Notes: generated by a model not told the origin, from the letters alone. Numbered from the stretch's first letter, positions 34,117 through 42,502 are shown. The stretch is DNA of 64,000 nucleotides from CADDZO01 sp035294145 (GCA_035294145.1 DATGLL010000134.1:1-64000); one strand, 5' to 3'. Translations and numbers: made by a program.

Positions 34117-34288
34117 CGTGGCCAGGGACCGCGTTCGCAAGGTCGTGGGTGGCCGGCTCGGCTCCCTGGTCCGCTTCGAGACCGTGCCGGGGGAGGGGAC
34201 GCGGGTGACCTGCCTCGCCCCCGACCGCTCGGACGAGTTCCAACGCTCGGTGCGGGAGGCCCTGGCCGAGGTGGACGGAGAGAGCTGA
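34076..34288 (+). CDS. Small conserved-looking protein of unknown function, last gene of the cobalamin operon
   Basis: I do not recognise this 70-residue protein. It starts MCTVKSATEVMVCDVARDRV with two Cys, continues with a predicted beta-rich core (GRLGSLVRFETVPGEGTRVTCLAP) and ends in an acidic helix. ATG 34076 is preceded by a strong AGGAGG with 5 bp spacing, and the gene overlaps the end of cobU in another frame, so it is very likely translated from the cob transcript. Three Cys residues could bind a metal, but that is speculation. It is not a known cobalamin enzyme such as CobK or alpha-ribazole phosphatase. Confidence 0.6.
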   Translation: MCTVKSATEVMVCDVARDRVRKVVGGRLGSLVRFETVPGEGTRVTCLAPDRSDEFQRSVREALAEVDGES

Positions 34289-34369
34289 CCGTCGCCTGGG
34301 CCGGCCCGGCTCGCGGGGAGGTCGCCCGGCCGGTGGCCAGGGAACCGCAAGCCCAGGCCGCTTCACCTG

Positions 34370-34388
34370 CTGCCCTTGAAGGGGGCAG
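34370..34388. terminator. Weak hairpin between convergent cob transcripts
   Basis: CTGCCC (34370-34375) pairs with GGGCAG (34383-34388) in the 129-bp gap between the end of the cobalamin operon and the end of the convergent bluB-cobT gene. The stem is short and there is no U tract. Confidence 0.3.
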
Positions 34389-34417
34389 GCAAGGGCTGAC
34401 CTCGCGCCCGGGAGCGG

Positions 34418-36205
34418 TCAGGGGGTGCGCTCGCTCACCCCGGCCTCGGCGAAGGTGGCCATCTCCGCGAGCAGGCGCACGGAGGCCTCCACCAGCGGCA
34501 GCGCCAGCAGAGCTCCGCTCCCCTCGCCAAGACGCAACTCGAGGTCGAGCAAGGGTCGCAAGCCCAGCGCAGCTAGGGTGGCCGCGTGCCCCAGCTCCTG
34601 CGAGCGATGGCCGGCGATCAGGTAGTGACGGCAGTTGGGCTCGAGCGCGACCGCTACCAGAGCGGCGGCGCCGGAGACGAACCCATCCAAGAGAACCGGG
34701 CGCCGATGGGCAGCGGCCTCCAGGATGACCCCGACCAGGCCAGCGATCTCGAACCCGCCCAAGGCAGCGAGCGCGTCCAGAGGGTCGTCCAAGACGGTGC
34801 GGTTGACATCCACCGCCGTCCGCACCACCTGGCGCTTGCGCTCCAACCCAACATCGTCGACGCCCGTGCCCCGACCTACCACCTGCCGCGGGTCGAGGCC
34901 GGTCAGGGCACAGATGAGCGCCGCCGCTGACGTGGTGTTGGCGATGCCCATGTCCCCGGTCAGCGCCAGGTCGAGCCCCCTGGCCAACAGCTCCTGGCGG
35001 ACCAGGGCCCGACCCATCTCCACCGCCCGTACCGCCTCCTCTCGGGTCATGGCCGGTCCGCGGGTGATATCCCAGGTACCGGGGCGGATGGTGGCCGAGA
35101 CCAGGTCGGGATGCTGGGGCAGCTTTGCGTCCACCCCCAAGTCGGCCACCACGACCCGAGCCCCGTGCTGGCGGGCGAGCACGTTCACCGCTGCCCCGCC
35201 CCGCAGGAAATTCAGGACCATCTGGCCGGTGACCTCTTTCGGGTAGGCGCTGACGCCATGCTCGGCCACCCCATGGTCCGCAGCGAGCACGAACACAACC
35301 CGCTCCGCGAGCTTGGGGGTGAGGGTGCCGGTCATGCCGGCCAAGCGCACCGCGACCTCCTCCAGCGCGCCCAAGCTCCCGGCTGGCTTGGTGAGCTGCT
35401 CTTGCCGACGTGCAGCAACCTCCATCACCTGCTGATCGGGCGGGGTGATCGCAGGCACGGCAGGGCTGACCGGATCGCGACCCACGGCCCCCCAGCGCTC
35501 CTGGTGCACGAGCGCCCGTAGTGGACGCCGACGCTCCCACCCGATCGCCTCCAACAGGGGTCGGGCCGGGAACGCCTCCGGCCAGCCCAAGCAGAGGATG
35601 GCGAGCGGGCGCACGTGGGGAGGGATGCCGAGCGCCTGCTGGACCTCGCCTGGATGGAAGAAACTGACCCAGCCCATGCCCAGCCCCTCGGCTCGGGCGG
35701 CCAGCCACATGTTCTGGACGGCGCAGCACGCGCTGTGGATGTCACTCTCCAGGTCACTGTAGCGTCCCAGCACGTGGTTGCCGCCCCGGGTCGGGTCCAC
35801 GGTGACCACCACCACCACACCGCATTCCAGGATCCCCTCCACCTTGAGACCGGCGAAGCGGTCCGCTCGGGCGGGGTCCTCGCGCATCGCGAGCGCCGCC
35901 GCTTGACGCTGACGCTCGGCGCTGTCCCGGAGCCGGCGCCGGGTTTCGAGGTCTCGAACGACGATGAAGTCCCACGGCTGCATGAAGCCGACCGAGCCCG
36001 CATGGTGACCCGCCCACAGCACGCGCCACAGCACCTCCTCAGGCACCGGGTCGGGGCGGAAGTGCCGGATGTCGCGGCGCTCGCCCATGAGGCGGTAGAT
36101 GAACCGCCGCTCCTCGTCGGTGAACGAGGCCTCGGTGCTCAACACGACTGCCTCCGTGGAGAGGGCGGAGGTGGGCCCGCCCTCACCCATGGGTTGGGAT
36201 GGCAT
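34418..36205 (-). CDS. BluB-CobT fusion: DMB synthase and DMB phosphoribosyltransferase
   Basis: A 595-residue fusion. Residues 25-235 are BluB, the nitroreductase-fold flavin-destroying enzyme that makes 5,6-dimethylbenzimidazole from FMNH2 and O2 (RRDIRHFRPDPVPEEVLWRVL, GFMQPWDFIVV, GMGWVSFF). Residues 253-595 are CobT, which activates DMB with nicotinate mononucleotide to alpha-ribazole phosphate (LTKPAGSLGALEE, LAADHGVAEHGVSAYP, GDMGIANTTSAAA, DGFVSGAAALVA, and the catalytic Glu in LGEGSGALLAL). The two successive reactions are thus on one chain, so DMB can be passed on directly. BluB needs oxygen although the ring-contraction genes of the convergent operon are of the oxygen-independent type. 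A GAGGAGG precedes the ATG inside a small hairpin. Confidence 0.93.
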   Translation of the reverse strand: MPSQPMGEGGPTSALSTEAVVLSTEASFTDEERRFIYRLMGERRDIRHFRPDPVPEEVLWRVLWAGHHAGSVGFMQPWDFIVVRDLETRRRLRDSAERQRQAAALAMREDPARADRFAGLKVEGILECGVVVVVTVDPTRGGNHVLGRYSDLESDIHSACCAVQNMWLAARAEGLGMGWVSFFHPGEVQQALGIPPHVRPLAILCLGWPEAFPARPLLEAIGWERRRPLRALVHQERWGAVGRDPVSPAVPAITPPDQQVMEVAARRQEQLTKPAGSLGALEEVAVRLAGMTGTLTPKLAERVVFVLAADHGVAEHGVSAYPKEVTGQMVLNFLRGGAAVNVLARQHGARVVVADLGVDAKLPQHPDLVSATIRPGTWDITRGPAMTREEAVRAVEMGRALVRQELLARGLDLALTGDMGIANTTSAAALICALTGLDPRQVVGRGTGVDDVGLERKRQVVRTAVDVNRTVLDDPLDALAALGGFEIAGLVGVILEAAAHRRPVLLDGFVSGAAALVAVALEPNCRHYLIAGHRSQELGHAATLAALGLRPLLDLELRLGEGSGALLALPLVEASVRLLAEMATFAEAGVSERTP

Positions 36206-36377
36206 CCCCTGAACCTCCTCAGGTGTTGCACCCGACCGGGCTCGATCGGCGACCGAGCCCCCCTGGCACGGGCCAGGGGCGTCCGGCGGGGGCGGACGAG
36301 CAGGGCTTGGGGTTTGGAGCCCCGGCCCGCCGGGGAAGTTCCTTTAGCAGCGAACCAACTCGGGGGGTGATCTACCC
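36206..36377. promoter_or_regulatory. Hairpin-rich divergent intergenic region
   Basis: Between the divergent bluB-cobT and glycosyltransferase genes lie at least four strong stems: GGGCTCG/CGAGCCC (36238-36259), CCCCTGGC/GCCAGGGG (36260-36279), CCCCGGC/GCCGGGG (36320-36335) and CCTGA/TCAGG (36208-36223). The last places the bluB-cobT ribosome-binding site GGAGG in its loop. No cobalamin B12 box is visible on either strand. It may be a structured leader of unknown class or simply GC-rich promoter DNA. Confidence 0.4.
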
Positions 36378-37532
36378 ATGGCATCAGCGATGCCCCGCAT
36401 CGCTGCACCGGATGTCGTGTTCGTCGCCACGTCGGGCCAGGGCTCCATGGACGGGTACGCCCAGCAGCTCGTCGAGCACCTCCAGGTCCGGACGTTGGAG
36501 ACGGACGTGTACCAGAGGACGGCGGAGCTGTTCAAGGTCCCGTTGCTGAGCACCACCTCGGTGTGGGGCTTCGCCCGGGACCTCTCCTTCATCCAGCTCC
36601 TGCGGCAGCAGGACGGGCTGCTCCACCTTCCCAACCACCATCTGGGGCGTTATGGGTGCTTCCTGCCCGGACCGTACCTGATCACGGTCCACGACGTCAT
36701 CCGCTACTTCGACCTGATCGGCCTGGGGCCGTTCATCCATCGCCCGAACCTTCGGGACCGGATCTGCCTGCGTCTGGACTATCGCGGGATCCGGCGAGCC
36801 ACGGCCATCATCGCCGTCTCGCGGACCACCAAGCGCGACCTCGTCACCCACTTGCGCATCCCTGAGGAGCGCATCTTCGTGGTCTACGAAGGCGTCGACC
36901 ATCGGCGCTTTCGGCCCGTGGGGCAACGCCTGGTGGAGGGCCGGTACGTGCTCTACGTGGGCTCCGAGCACCCCCGTAAGAACCTGGAGACGCTGCTGCG
37001 TGCGCTGGCGCGGTTGAGACGCGAGCGCGAGTTCCAGGACCTGAAGTTGGTCAAGGTGGGTGCTGCAGGGGGGCGGGAGGCCGATTTCCGCGCCCGCACC
37101 CTGAGCTTCGTGCGGGAGCTGGGCCTGGAGGACCACGTGATCTTCACCGAACGGGTCCCGGACGATGACCTCCCCGCCTACTACTCGGGAGCTGTCTGCC
37201 TGGTCCTCCCCTCGCGCTATGAGGGCTTCGGCTTTCCACCACTGGAGGCCATGGCCTGCGGCTGCCCAGCGGTGGTGGCCAAGGCCGGCTCCCTGCCCGA
37301 GATCACGGGGGGCGCCGCCCTGGAGGTTCCGGTTGAGGACGATGCTGGGTTCGCGGAGGCGATCAGAAGGCTGATGACCGACCAGGAGTTCAGGACCCGG
37401 ATGCGGGAACGTGGCCTCGCCCGGGCCAGGGAGTTCTCCTGGAAACGGGCAGCCGAGGAGACGGTGAGGGTCTATGAGACGGTCCGCCGCCAGCTTGTGC
37501 CCCGTCGGTTCTCTCCCGCGCCAGCGGGCTGA
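36378..37532 (+). CDS. Glycosyltransferase family 4 / group 1
   Basis: The 384-residue GT-B glycosyltransferase has the N-terminal acceptor domain (HLPNHHLGRYG, PYLITVHDVIRY), the bridging VSRTTKRDLVTH and VYEGVDHRRF. The C-terminal GT1 domain has LYVGSEHPRKNLETLLRA, FTERVPDDDLPAYYSGA and the EX7E motif in SRYEGFGFPPLEAMACGCP. It should transfer an NDP-activated sugar to an unknown acceptor in cell-surface or glycolipid synthesis. It stands alone, so no pathway can be inferred. ATG 36378 is chosen; ATG 36390 is also possible. Confidence 0.85.
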   Translation: MASAMPRIAAPDVVFVATSGQGSMDGYAQQLVEHLQVRTLETDVYQRTAELFKVPLLSTTSVWGFARDLSFIQLLRQQDGLLHLPNHHLGRYGCFLPGPYLITVHDVIRYFDLIGLGPFIHRPNLRDRICLRLDYRGIRRATAIIAVSRTTKRDLVTHLRIPEERIFVVYEGVDHRRFRPVGQRLVEGRYVLYVGSEHPRKNLETLLRALARLRREREFQDLKLVKVGAAGGREADFRARTLSFVRELGLEDHVIFTERVPDDDLPAYYSGAVCLVLPSRYEGFGFPPLEAMACGCPAVVAKAGSLPEITGGAALEVPVEDDAGFAEAIRRLMTDQEFRTRMRERGLARAREFSWKRAAEETVRVYETVRRQLVPRRFSPAPAG

Positions 37533-37551
37533 GGACCCGGGTCCCATCGCG

Positions 37552-37581
37552 GGGCACCTCACGCGGTCGCGTGAGGTGCCC
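37552..37581. terminator. Strong bidirectional terminator hairpin
   Basis: A perfect 13-bp stem (GGGCACCTCACGC, 37552-37564, with its complement at 37569-37581) closes a GGTC tetraloop. It lies 19 bp after the glycosyltransferase stop and directly next to the stop of the convergent small gene, so it can end both transcripts. Confidence 0.75.
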
Positions 37582-37815
37582 TCACTCGTCCCACGCGCCG
37601 GGGCCGCCGGCCTCGAAGGGGTCAGGTTCGCCCTCGTCCTGCCCTGGCGTCTTCTGATGGAAACGGCTGGCGATCATCTGATACGCCATCGCCTTGGGGA
37701 TGCCCAGCTTCGTCAGCGACTTGATCTCATCGGCCATCACCTTGTCACGGGCGGCCTCGATCGCGGCTAGCACATCCTCCACCGTCGCGGTTCGCCTGGG
37801 TGGATTCGCGGCCAT
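37582..37815 (-). CDS. Small protein of unknown function (77 aa)
   Basis: I do not recognise a named family. The protein is predicted to be mostly helical: a long helix VEDVLAAIEAARDKVMADEIKSLTKLG is followed by a helix-turn-helix-like IPKAMAYQMIASRFHQK and an acidic tail. The first-gene position, the convergent terminator at its end and a TATGAT box 9 nt before the ATG support real expression from a leaderless mRNA. A small DNA-binding or regulatory protein is possible, but nothing proves it. Confidence 0.55.
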   Translation of the reverse strand: MAANPPRRTATVEDVLAAIEAARDKVMADEIKSLTKLGIPKAMAYQMIASRFHQKTPGQDEGEPDPFEAGGPGAWDE

Positions 37816-37824
37816 GACGGTCTG

Positions 37825-37830
37825 ATCATA
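37825..37830 (-). promoter_or_regulatory. -10 box for leaderless small gene
   Basis: On the minus strand TATGAT lies 9 nt before the ATG at 37815, with no Shine-Dalgarno in between. Confidence 0.5.
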
Positions 37831-38005
37831 CCGACGCCGCGCCGCCGGCCAACGCCGCCGTTCCCCCGCAGGTCCCCCTGGTGGACGCCAGCCACCGAGC
37901 CGAGGCCGCTGCCCAGCGAGACGATCAAGGCGACGCCCTCGATGATGGTGACCCTGCCGACGCCTGCGCTCACCTGCCATCCCGGACCTGGATGGAATTT
38001 CGGTT

Positions 38006-38011
38006 TAGACT
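38006..38011 (+). promoter_or_regulatory. -10 box for leaderless EF-G-like gene
   Basis: TAGACT lies 8 nt before the ATG at 38020 and there is no Shine-Dalgarno between them. Confidence 0.5.
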
Positions 38012-38019
38012 CGACGTCT

Positions 38020-40038
38020 ATGCCTGGGTACGGGCCCGACCGGATCCGCAATGTCGCTATCCTCGGCCACTCCCACGAGGGCAAGACCACGCTGGCCGAG
38101 GCCATGCTCTTCACCACCGGCGCCATCGGTCGTCTGGGGTCGACCGACGCCGGCACCGCCACCCTCGACTTCGAGCCCGAGGAGCAGAAGCGGAAGATCT
38201 CCATCAACCTGGCGATCGCCTTCCTCGAGCACAATGGCCACAAGGTCAACCTGCTCGACACGCCGGGGTTCTTCGACTTCGCCGCTCAGGTCAGCAGCGC
38301 GCTGGCGGTCGCCGAGGGGGCCCTGGTCGTGGTGAGCGCCACCGCGCAGGTGTCGGTGGGCACAGAGATCGCCTGGGAGCGGTTGAACCGCCGGGCCGGG
38401 CCGCGCCTGGTCGTGGTCAACAAGATGGACAAGGAGCACGCCGACTTCCTGGGCACGCTCGAGGCCATGCGGGCCCAGCTGGAACCGAAGCCAGTCGCGC
38501 TCCAGATCCCCATCGGGGCGGAGGCGGACTTCCAAGGGGTGGTCGACCTGATGAGGATGAAGGCGTACCTCGACAGCCCCGATGGGACCACCGAGACACC
38601 CCTGCCCGGCGAGCTGCTCGCCTTAGCCGAGGAACGCCGGGAGCAGCTGATCGAGGCCGCGGCCGAGGGCGACGACAGCCTGCTCGAGAAGTACCTTGAC
38701 CAGAACACCCTGAGCGACGAGGAGGTGATCCGAGGGCTACGGGCCGGGGTCGCCGCCGGCCGGATCTGCCCGGTGCTGTGCTGCTCGGCGACCAAGTTGG
38801 TCGGGGTGCGTCCCCTGCTCCAGGCCATCTGTGATTTGCTGCCGCCGGCCCAGGGCGACGTCGCTGGCCGTCCTCGGGCCGTGGTCTTCAACACCGCTGC
38901 CGATCCTTTCGTCGGGCGTGTCACCTACTTCAAGGTCCTGAGCGGCTGCCTCAGGCCGGATCAGCATGTGCCCAACGTGACCCGAGGGACTGACGAGCGC
39001 CTCGCCCAGCTCTTCTTCCCGCGCGGAAAGGAGCAGGTCAAGGCCACCGAGGTGTGCGCCGGCGACATCGGGGCCGTGGCCAAGCTCCAAGCCACGCTCA
39101 CCAACGACCTTCTGGGCGAGGCGGACGGCAACATCCCCCAGGTGGAGGTCCCCGAGCCGGTGTATACCCTGGCCATCTTCCCCCGGGCGCGAGGCGACGA
39201 GGAGAAGATCTCCACCGGCCTCGCCCGTCTAGCCGAGGAGGACCCAGCCCTCCAGGTGCGCCGGAACGAGGAGACACACGAGCTGCTGATCGCCGGCCTG
39301 GGCGACATGCACCTCGACGTCGTGCTAGACAAGCTCAAGCGAAAGTACGGCGTTGAGGCAACGACGCGGCCGCCGCGCGTCGCCTATCGGGAGACGATCT
39401 CGGGCACGGCTCGGGCCGAGGGACGTCACGTCAAGCAGACCGGCGGACACGGCCAGTACGGTATCTGCGTCATCGAGGTGGCTCCCAGCGGCCGGGGTGA
39501 GGGGTTCCAGTGGGAGGACCGGATCTTCGGCGGGGCCATCCCGCAGAACTTCCGCCCCTCGGTCCAAAAGGGCATCCAGGACGCCATGGCCCGGGGCGTG
39601 GTGGCTGGCTACCCCATGGTCGACGTCAAGGTCGCCCTGGTGGACGGCAAGTACCACACCGTGGACTCCTCCGACATGGCCTTCCAGATCGCCGGTTCGC
39701 TGGCCATCCGTAAGGCTGCTCTGGAGGCCAATCCGGTGCTCCTTGAGCCCATCCTCGAGGTGGAGGCGCGAATCCCGGAGCGACATCTTGGCGAGGTGAT
39801 GTCGGATCTGAACGGCAAGCGGGGCAAGATCCTCGGCACCGAGCCCGATGACGGCTGGCAGGTGGTGCGGGCCCAGGTCCCCGAGGCCGAGATGCAGCGC
39901 TTCGCCCTCGATCTCCGCTCCATCACCCAAGGGCGGGGGTCGTTCCGGACCCGGTTCTCGCACTATGAGGAGTTGCCCGCTCACCTGGCCAAGCAGCTGA
40001 TCGAGACCTACCAGAAGGAGAGCGCCGGCAAGGAGTGA
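38020..40038 (+). CDS. Elongation factor G-like GTPase (EF-G2 type)
   Basis: The 672-residue protein has the domain order of EF-G: a GTPase domain with G1 GHSHEGKTTL, G3 DTPGFFDF and G4 NKMDKEHAD, then the beta-barrel domain II and domains III-V (GDMHLDVVLDKLKRKYGVE, QTGGHGQYG, the domain IV stretch ending in DSSDMAFQIAGSLA, and RFSHYEELP). G1 has His-Glu where canonical EF-G has Asp-His, and the switch I RGITI-type motif is replaced by KRKISIN. These traits are typical of the second, EF-G-like paralogue family of Thermus, Actinomycetota and Chloroflexota rather than housekeeping FusA. Its role in translocation or recycling is unclear. Confidence 0.88.
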   Translation: MPGYGPDRIRNVAILGHSHEGKTTLAEAMLFTTGAIGRLGSTDAGTATLDFEPEEQKRKISINLAIAFLEHNGHKVNLLDTPGFFDFAAQVSSALAVAEGALVVVSATAQVSVGTEIAWERLNRRAGPRLVVVNKMDKEHADFLGTLEAMRAQLEPKPVALQIPIGAEADFQGVVDLMRMKAYLDSPDGTTETPLPGELLALAEERREQLIEAAAEGDDSLLEKYLDQNTLSDEEVIRGLRAGVAAGRICPVLCCSATKLVGVRPLLQAICDLLPPAQGDVAGRPRAVVFNTAADPFVGRVTYFKVLSGCLRPDQHVPNVTRGTDERLAQLFFPRGKEQVKATEVCAGDIGAVAKLQATLTNDLLGEADGNIPQVEVPEPVYTLAIFPRARGDEEKISTGLARLAEEDPALQVRRNEETHELLIAGLGDMHLDVVLDKLKRKYGVEATTRPPRVAYRETISGTARAEGRHVKQTGGHGQYGICVIEVAPSGRGEGFQWEDRIFGGAIPQNFRPSVQKGIQDAMARGVVAGYPMVDVKVALVDGKYHTVDSSDMAFQIAGSLAIRKAALEANPVLLEPILEVEARIPERHLGEVMSDLNGKRGKILGTEPDDGWQVVRAQVPEAEMQRFALDLRSITQGRGSFRTRFSHYEELPAHLAKQLIETYQKESAGKE

Positions 40039-40116
40039 ACGGCCACTCCCAGGCCAGGGCGCGCCGCTCTGCCGAGGAAGGCCGGGAGCTGGGGAGCGGC
40101 CTGGGGGAGGGCCAGG

Positions 40117-41730
40117 GTGGAGCGGCAAGCCCACGACGCCATCGTGGTGGGCGGCGGGGTCACCGGCACGGCGGTCGCCCGCGACCTGGCGCTCCGAGGG
40201 ATCGACGTGCTCCTCCTCGAGCGAGAGGACTGGGGCGCCGGCGCAAGCGGGTGCGACTCGACCTCCGAGACGCTCCCCACCCGGCTCGACGTGGACTCAG
40301 AGTTCATCCGTCTCGCCGCGGCTGAGGCGACCATCCTCCACGCCATCGCCCCTCACCTCGTCGAGCGTCGAACGATGGCTTTCCTCGCCCGGCCCGAAGA
40401 CAGGGGGGCGCTGGAACGGCTTGAGGCAGCCTTGGACCTCCTCGACCGTTTCCGGCCACCGGAGCTGTTCCATCCCCGGCTGCGGCTCTCTGGCCTCGAG
40501 GCCCGGCGCCTTGAGCCGGGGATCTCCCCCGAGGTCACAGCTGCGGCGGTATCCGAGGACTGGACGCTCAACGCTCGACGGTTGGCCTGGCTCAACGTTC
40601 TCGACGCGATCCGTGCTGGAGCCCATGCCCTCAACCACAGCCCGGTCGAGGCGATCCTGACCCAGGCAGGAGCCGTCAGCGGCGTCCGCTATCGGGCCCC
40701 GGACGGCCAGCGGATCGAGGTCAGCGCCCGCGTGATCGTCAACGCTGCCGGTCCCTGGGCACGAGAGGTGGCGGCCATGGCCGGGATCGAGCTGCGGCCA
40801 CGACTGGTCAAGCATCTGGAGATCGTTTATGACCGTCGCGTCTCCGTCTTCGGCCTCGCCTCCCGGGCGGCGGACGGACGCTGGGTAACCCTAGCCCCAC
40901 AGGGGACCACCAGCGTGCTCGGCACCGCTCAGAGCGAGACCTACAGCCGGCCAGAGACGCTTCAAGCCACCATCGACGAGCTCGACGACCTACGCTGGGC
41001 GCTGGCCCGGACCTTCCCGGCCATCGGCGACAGCCGCGCCATCCGGGCGCAGATCGCCGCCTTCCCCTCCACCGCTGCCTGGGGCGTGCCCGCTCAACTG
41101 GTCACGTCACGGCTCGCGGTCCACGACCACGAGCGGGAAGGCGCCTCCGGCCTGGTGTCGGCGATAGGAGGCGGGCTATCGACCTTCCGAGCCAGCGCGG
41201 AGGCCATCGCTGACGTGGTGTGTGCCCGGCTGGGGATCCGGGCTCCCTCCACCACGGCACGACGTCCGCTCCCCGGTGGCGCAGGTGAGATGCCCCCAGC
41301 CGAGGAGCTGGCCCGCGAGCACGGCCTCACCGCCTTGGCCGCCGCCCGCCTGCTCCAGCGCCATGGCTGCGAGGCACCGCAGGTGCTCGAGGACACTCGT
41401 CGGGGCCGGCTGGTCTGCCGCTGTGAGGCGGTCACTGAGGCAGAGCTGGTGCACGCAGCCCGCCACGAGCAGGTTCTGACGCTGAGCGATGCCTCGCGCC
41501 GGATCGGCCTGGCCACCGGCGCCTGCGCCGGCACCAGCTGCTTGGAGCGGGCCGCGGCGGTGATGGCGCAAGAGCTGGGCTGGAGCGCCAGCCAGCGCTC
41601 CCAAGCCTGGCGCGATCACGTGGCCGCCACCTGGCGCGGTCGGGCCCCGGTGCTCGACCGCTGGGGGTGGGCCCAGGAAGAGGTCGCGTACGGGGCCCGC
41701 CGCGGCTGGCCAGGGAGTCTGCGGCCGTAG
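40117..41730 (+). CDS. GlpA-like FAD-dependent oxidoreductase with C-terminal [2Fe-2S] domain
   Basis: The 537-residue flavoprotein of the DAO/glycerol-3-phosphate dehydrogenase family has the dinucleotide motif AIVVGGGVTGTAVARDLALRG, the GlpA/GlpD-like EREDWGAGASG and VNAAGPWAREVA. The C-terminus is a BFD-like Fer2 domain with the Cys pattern CRCEAVTEAEL ... TGACAGTSC, as in the anaerobic GlpA subunit. Oxidation of glycerol 3-phosphate is the closest guess, but the arginine of the GlpA RSSKL-like motif is altered here (DSTSETLPTRL), so the substrate may differ. Start GTG 40117. The small Fe-S protein gene 238 bp downstream may be its electron partner. Confidence 0.82.
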   Translation: MERQAHDAIVVGGGVTGTAVARDLALRGIDVLLLEREDWGAGASGCDSTSETLPTRLDVDSEFIRLAAAEATILHAIAPHLVERRTMAFLARPEDRGALERLEAALDLLDRFRPPELFHPRLRLSGLEARRLEPGISPEVTAAAVSEDWTLNARRLAWLNVLDAIRAGAHALNHSPVEAILTQAGAVSGVRYRAPDGQRIEVSARVIVNAAGPWAREVAAMAGIELRPRLVKHLEIVYDRRVSVFGLASRAADGRWVTLAPQGTTSVLGTAQSETYSRPETLQATIDELDDLRWALARTFPAIGDSRAIRAQIAAFPSTAAWGVPAQLVTSRLAVHDHEREGASGLVSAIGGGLSTFRASAEAIADVVCARLGIRAPSTTARRPLPGGAGEMPPAEELAREHGLTALAAARLLQRHGCEAPQVLEDTRRGRLVCRCEAVTEAELVHAARHEQVLTLSDASRRIGLATGACAGTSCLERAAAVMAQELGWSASQRSQAWRDHVAATWRGRAPVLDRWGWAQEEVAYGARRGWPGSLRP

Positions 41731-41953
41731 GCCTGGCTGATCTCCAGCTGGCATCCAGACGATGATGGCCAGCACGCGGGAGGCGAGCCTGGGCAAGCGC
41801 CAGCACGCGCCAGGCCCCAGGGTCGGGCCGGCGGGGGTCACGGGAGCGCTCCTCAGCTGAGCGACAGACCCGGGGGAAGGGCCCAGGAAGGGAGGAGAAG
41901 CTCAGGGCCGAGAGGCCCGGGGGCAGTGGAAGGCCAGGGGACCCCTTCAGGCC

Positions 41954-41959
41954 TATCCT
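41954..41959 (+). promoter_or_regulatory. -10 box for leaderless Fe-S protein gene
   Basis: TATCCT lies exactly 9 nt before the ATG at 41969. Confidence 0.5.
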
Positions 41960-41968
41960 GATGCGACG

Positions 41969-42367
41969 ATGAGCCCGCGGCCCGGCGGAGACGACCGTCC
42001 AGGGTGGGGGCGTTTGCTCCGCCGACGCTCGGAGGCGCCCTGGGGCACCTCTGAGCAGGTCATCGCGCGGGCGAGCGCAGGTCCTCCCCTGACCCCGACC
42101 GAGCGGGCGCGTCTGCCGGCCATGTCGCGGTGCCTGAGCTGCGGCCTCTGCGCGCTGATCGCAGGTCGGGCTGGCCGCGCTCGACTCCCCGACCTGGCCA
42201 GCGCGTACCTGCGCGATCCCTCGCTGCTCGAGCGCGCGGCCGCCGACGTAGCCGGTGAGGGGCCGGGAGCGGCCGCCCTGGCCGCAGCCTCGGCCGTCTG
42301 CCCGGTGGGCGTGCCGCTGGATCAGGTCGCCGCCCTCGCTCGTCGGCTGGCCAGGCCAGAGCCCTAA
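41969..42367 (+). CDS. Small iron-sulfur protein, CxxCxxC ... CP type
   Basis: The 132-residue protein has a basic N-terminus, then SRCLSCGLCALI (three Cys, residues about 54-60), a helical stretch of about 45 residues and SAVCPVGVPLDQV. The pattern resembles one half of a GlpC/HdrC-like [4Fe-4S] site, with the fourth Cys-Pro displaced by a long insertion. No membrane segment is present. Because it follows a GlpA-like flavoprotein, a role as its electron acceptor is plausible. It has its own leaderless-type promoter, so the two genes are not necessarily one operon. Confidence 0.65.
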   Translation: MSPRPGGDDRPGWGRLLRRRSEAPWGTSEQVIARASAGPPLTPTERARLPAMSRCLSCGLCALIAGRAGRARLPDLASAYLRDPSLLERAAADVAGEGPGAAALAAASAVCPVGVPLDQVAALARRLARPEP

Positions 42368-42466
42368 GCCTCCTGGCGGCCGGGCCTCCCCTTGCCGGCC
42401 GGGACCCTGGGCGGCGTCGGCACGGGGACCGCCCCCCAGGTCGGTATCCCCTGGCGCCGAGCCGGG

Positions 42467-42472
42467 TATAGT
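42467..42472 (+). promoter_or_regulatory. Possible -10 box
   Basis: TATAGT lies 30 nt before the ATG of the small gene at 42503. A GGAGG at 42481-42485 in between is too far from that ATG to be an ideal ribosome-binding site. Confidence 0.35.
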
Positions 42473-42502
42473 GGGCCGGCGGAGGATGTGCATCAGCTGG
42501 GC

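Noticed and set aside
36206..36377. A second cobalamin riboswitch upstream of bluB-cobT.
   Set aside because: Neither strand shows the B12 box or the other conserved aptamer elements seen at 14693-14878.
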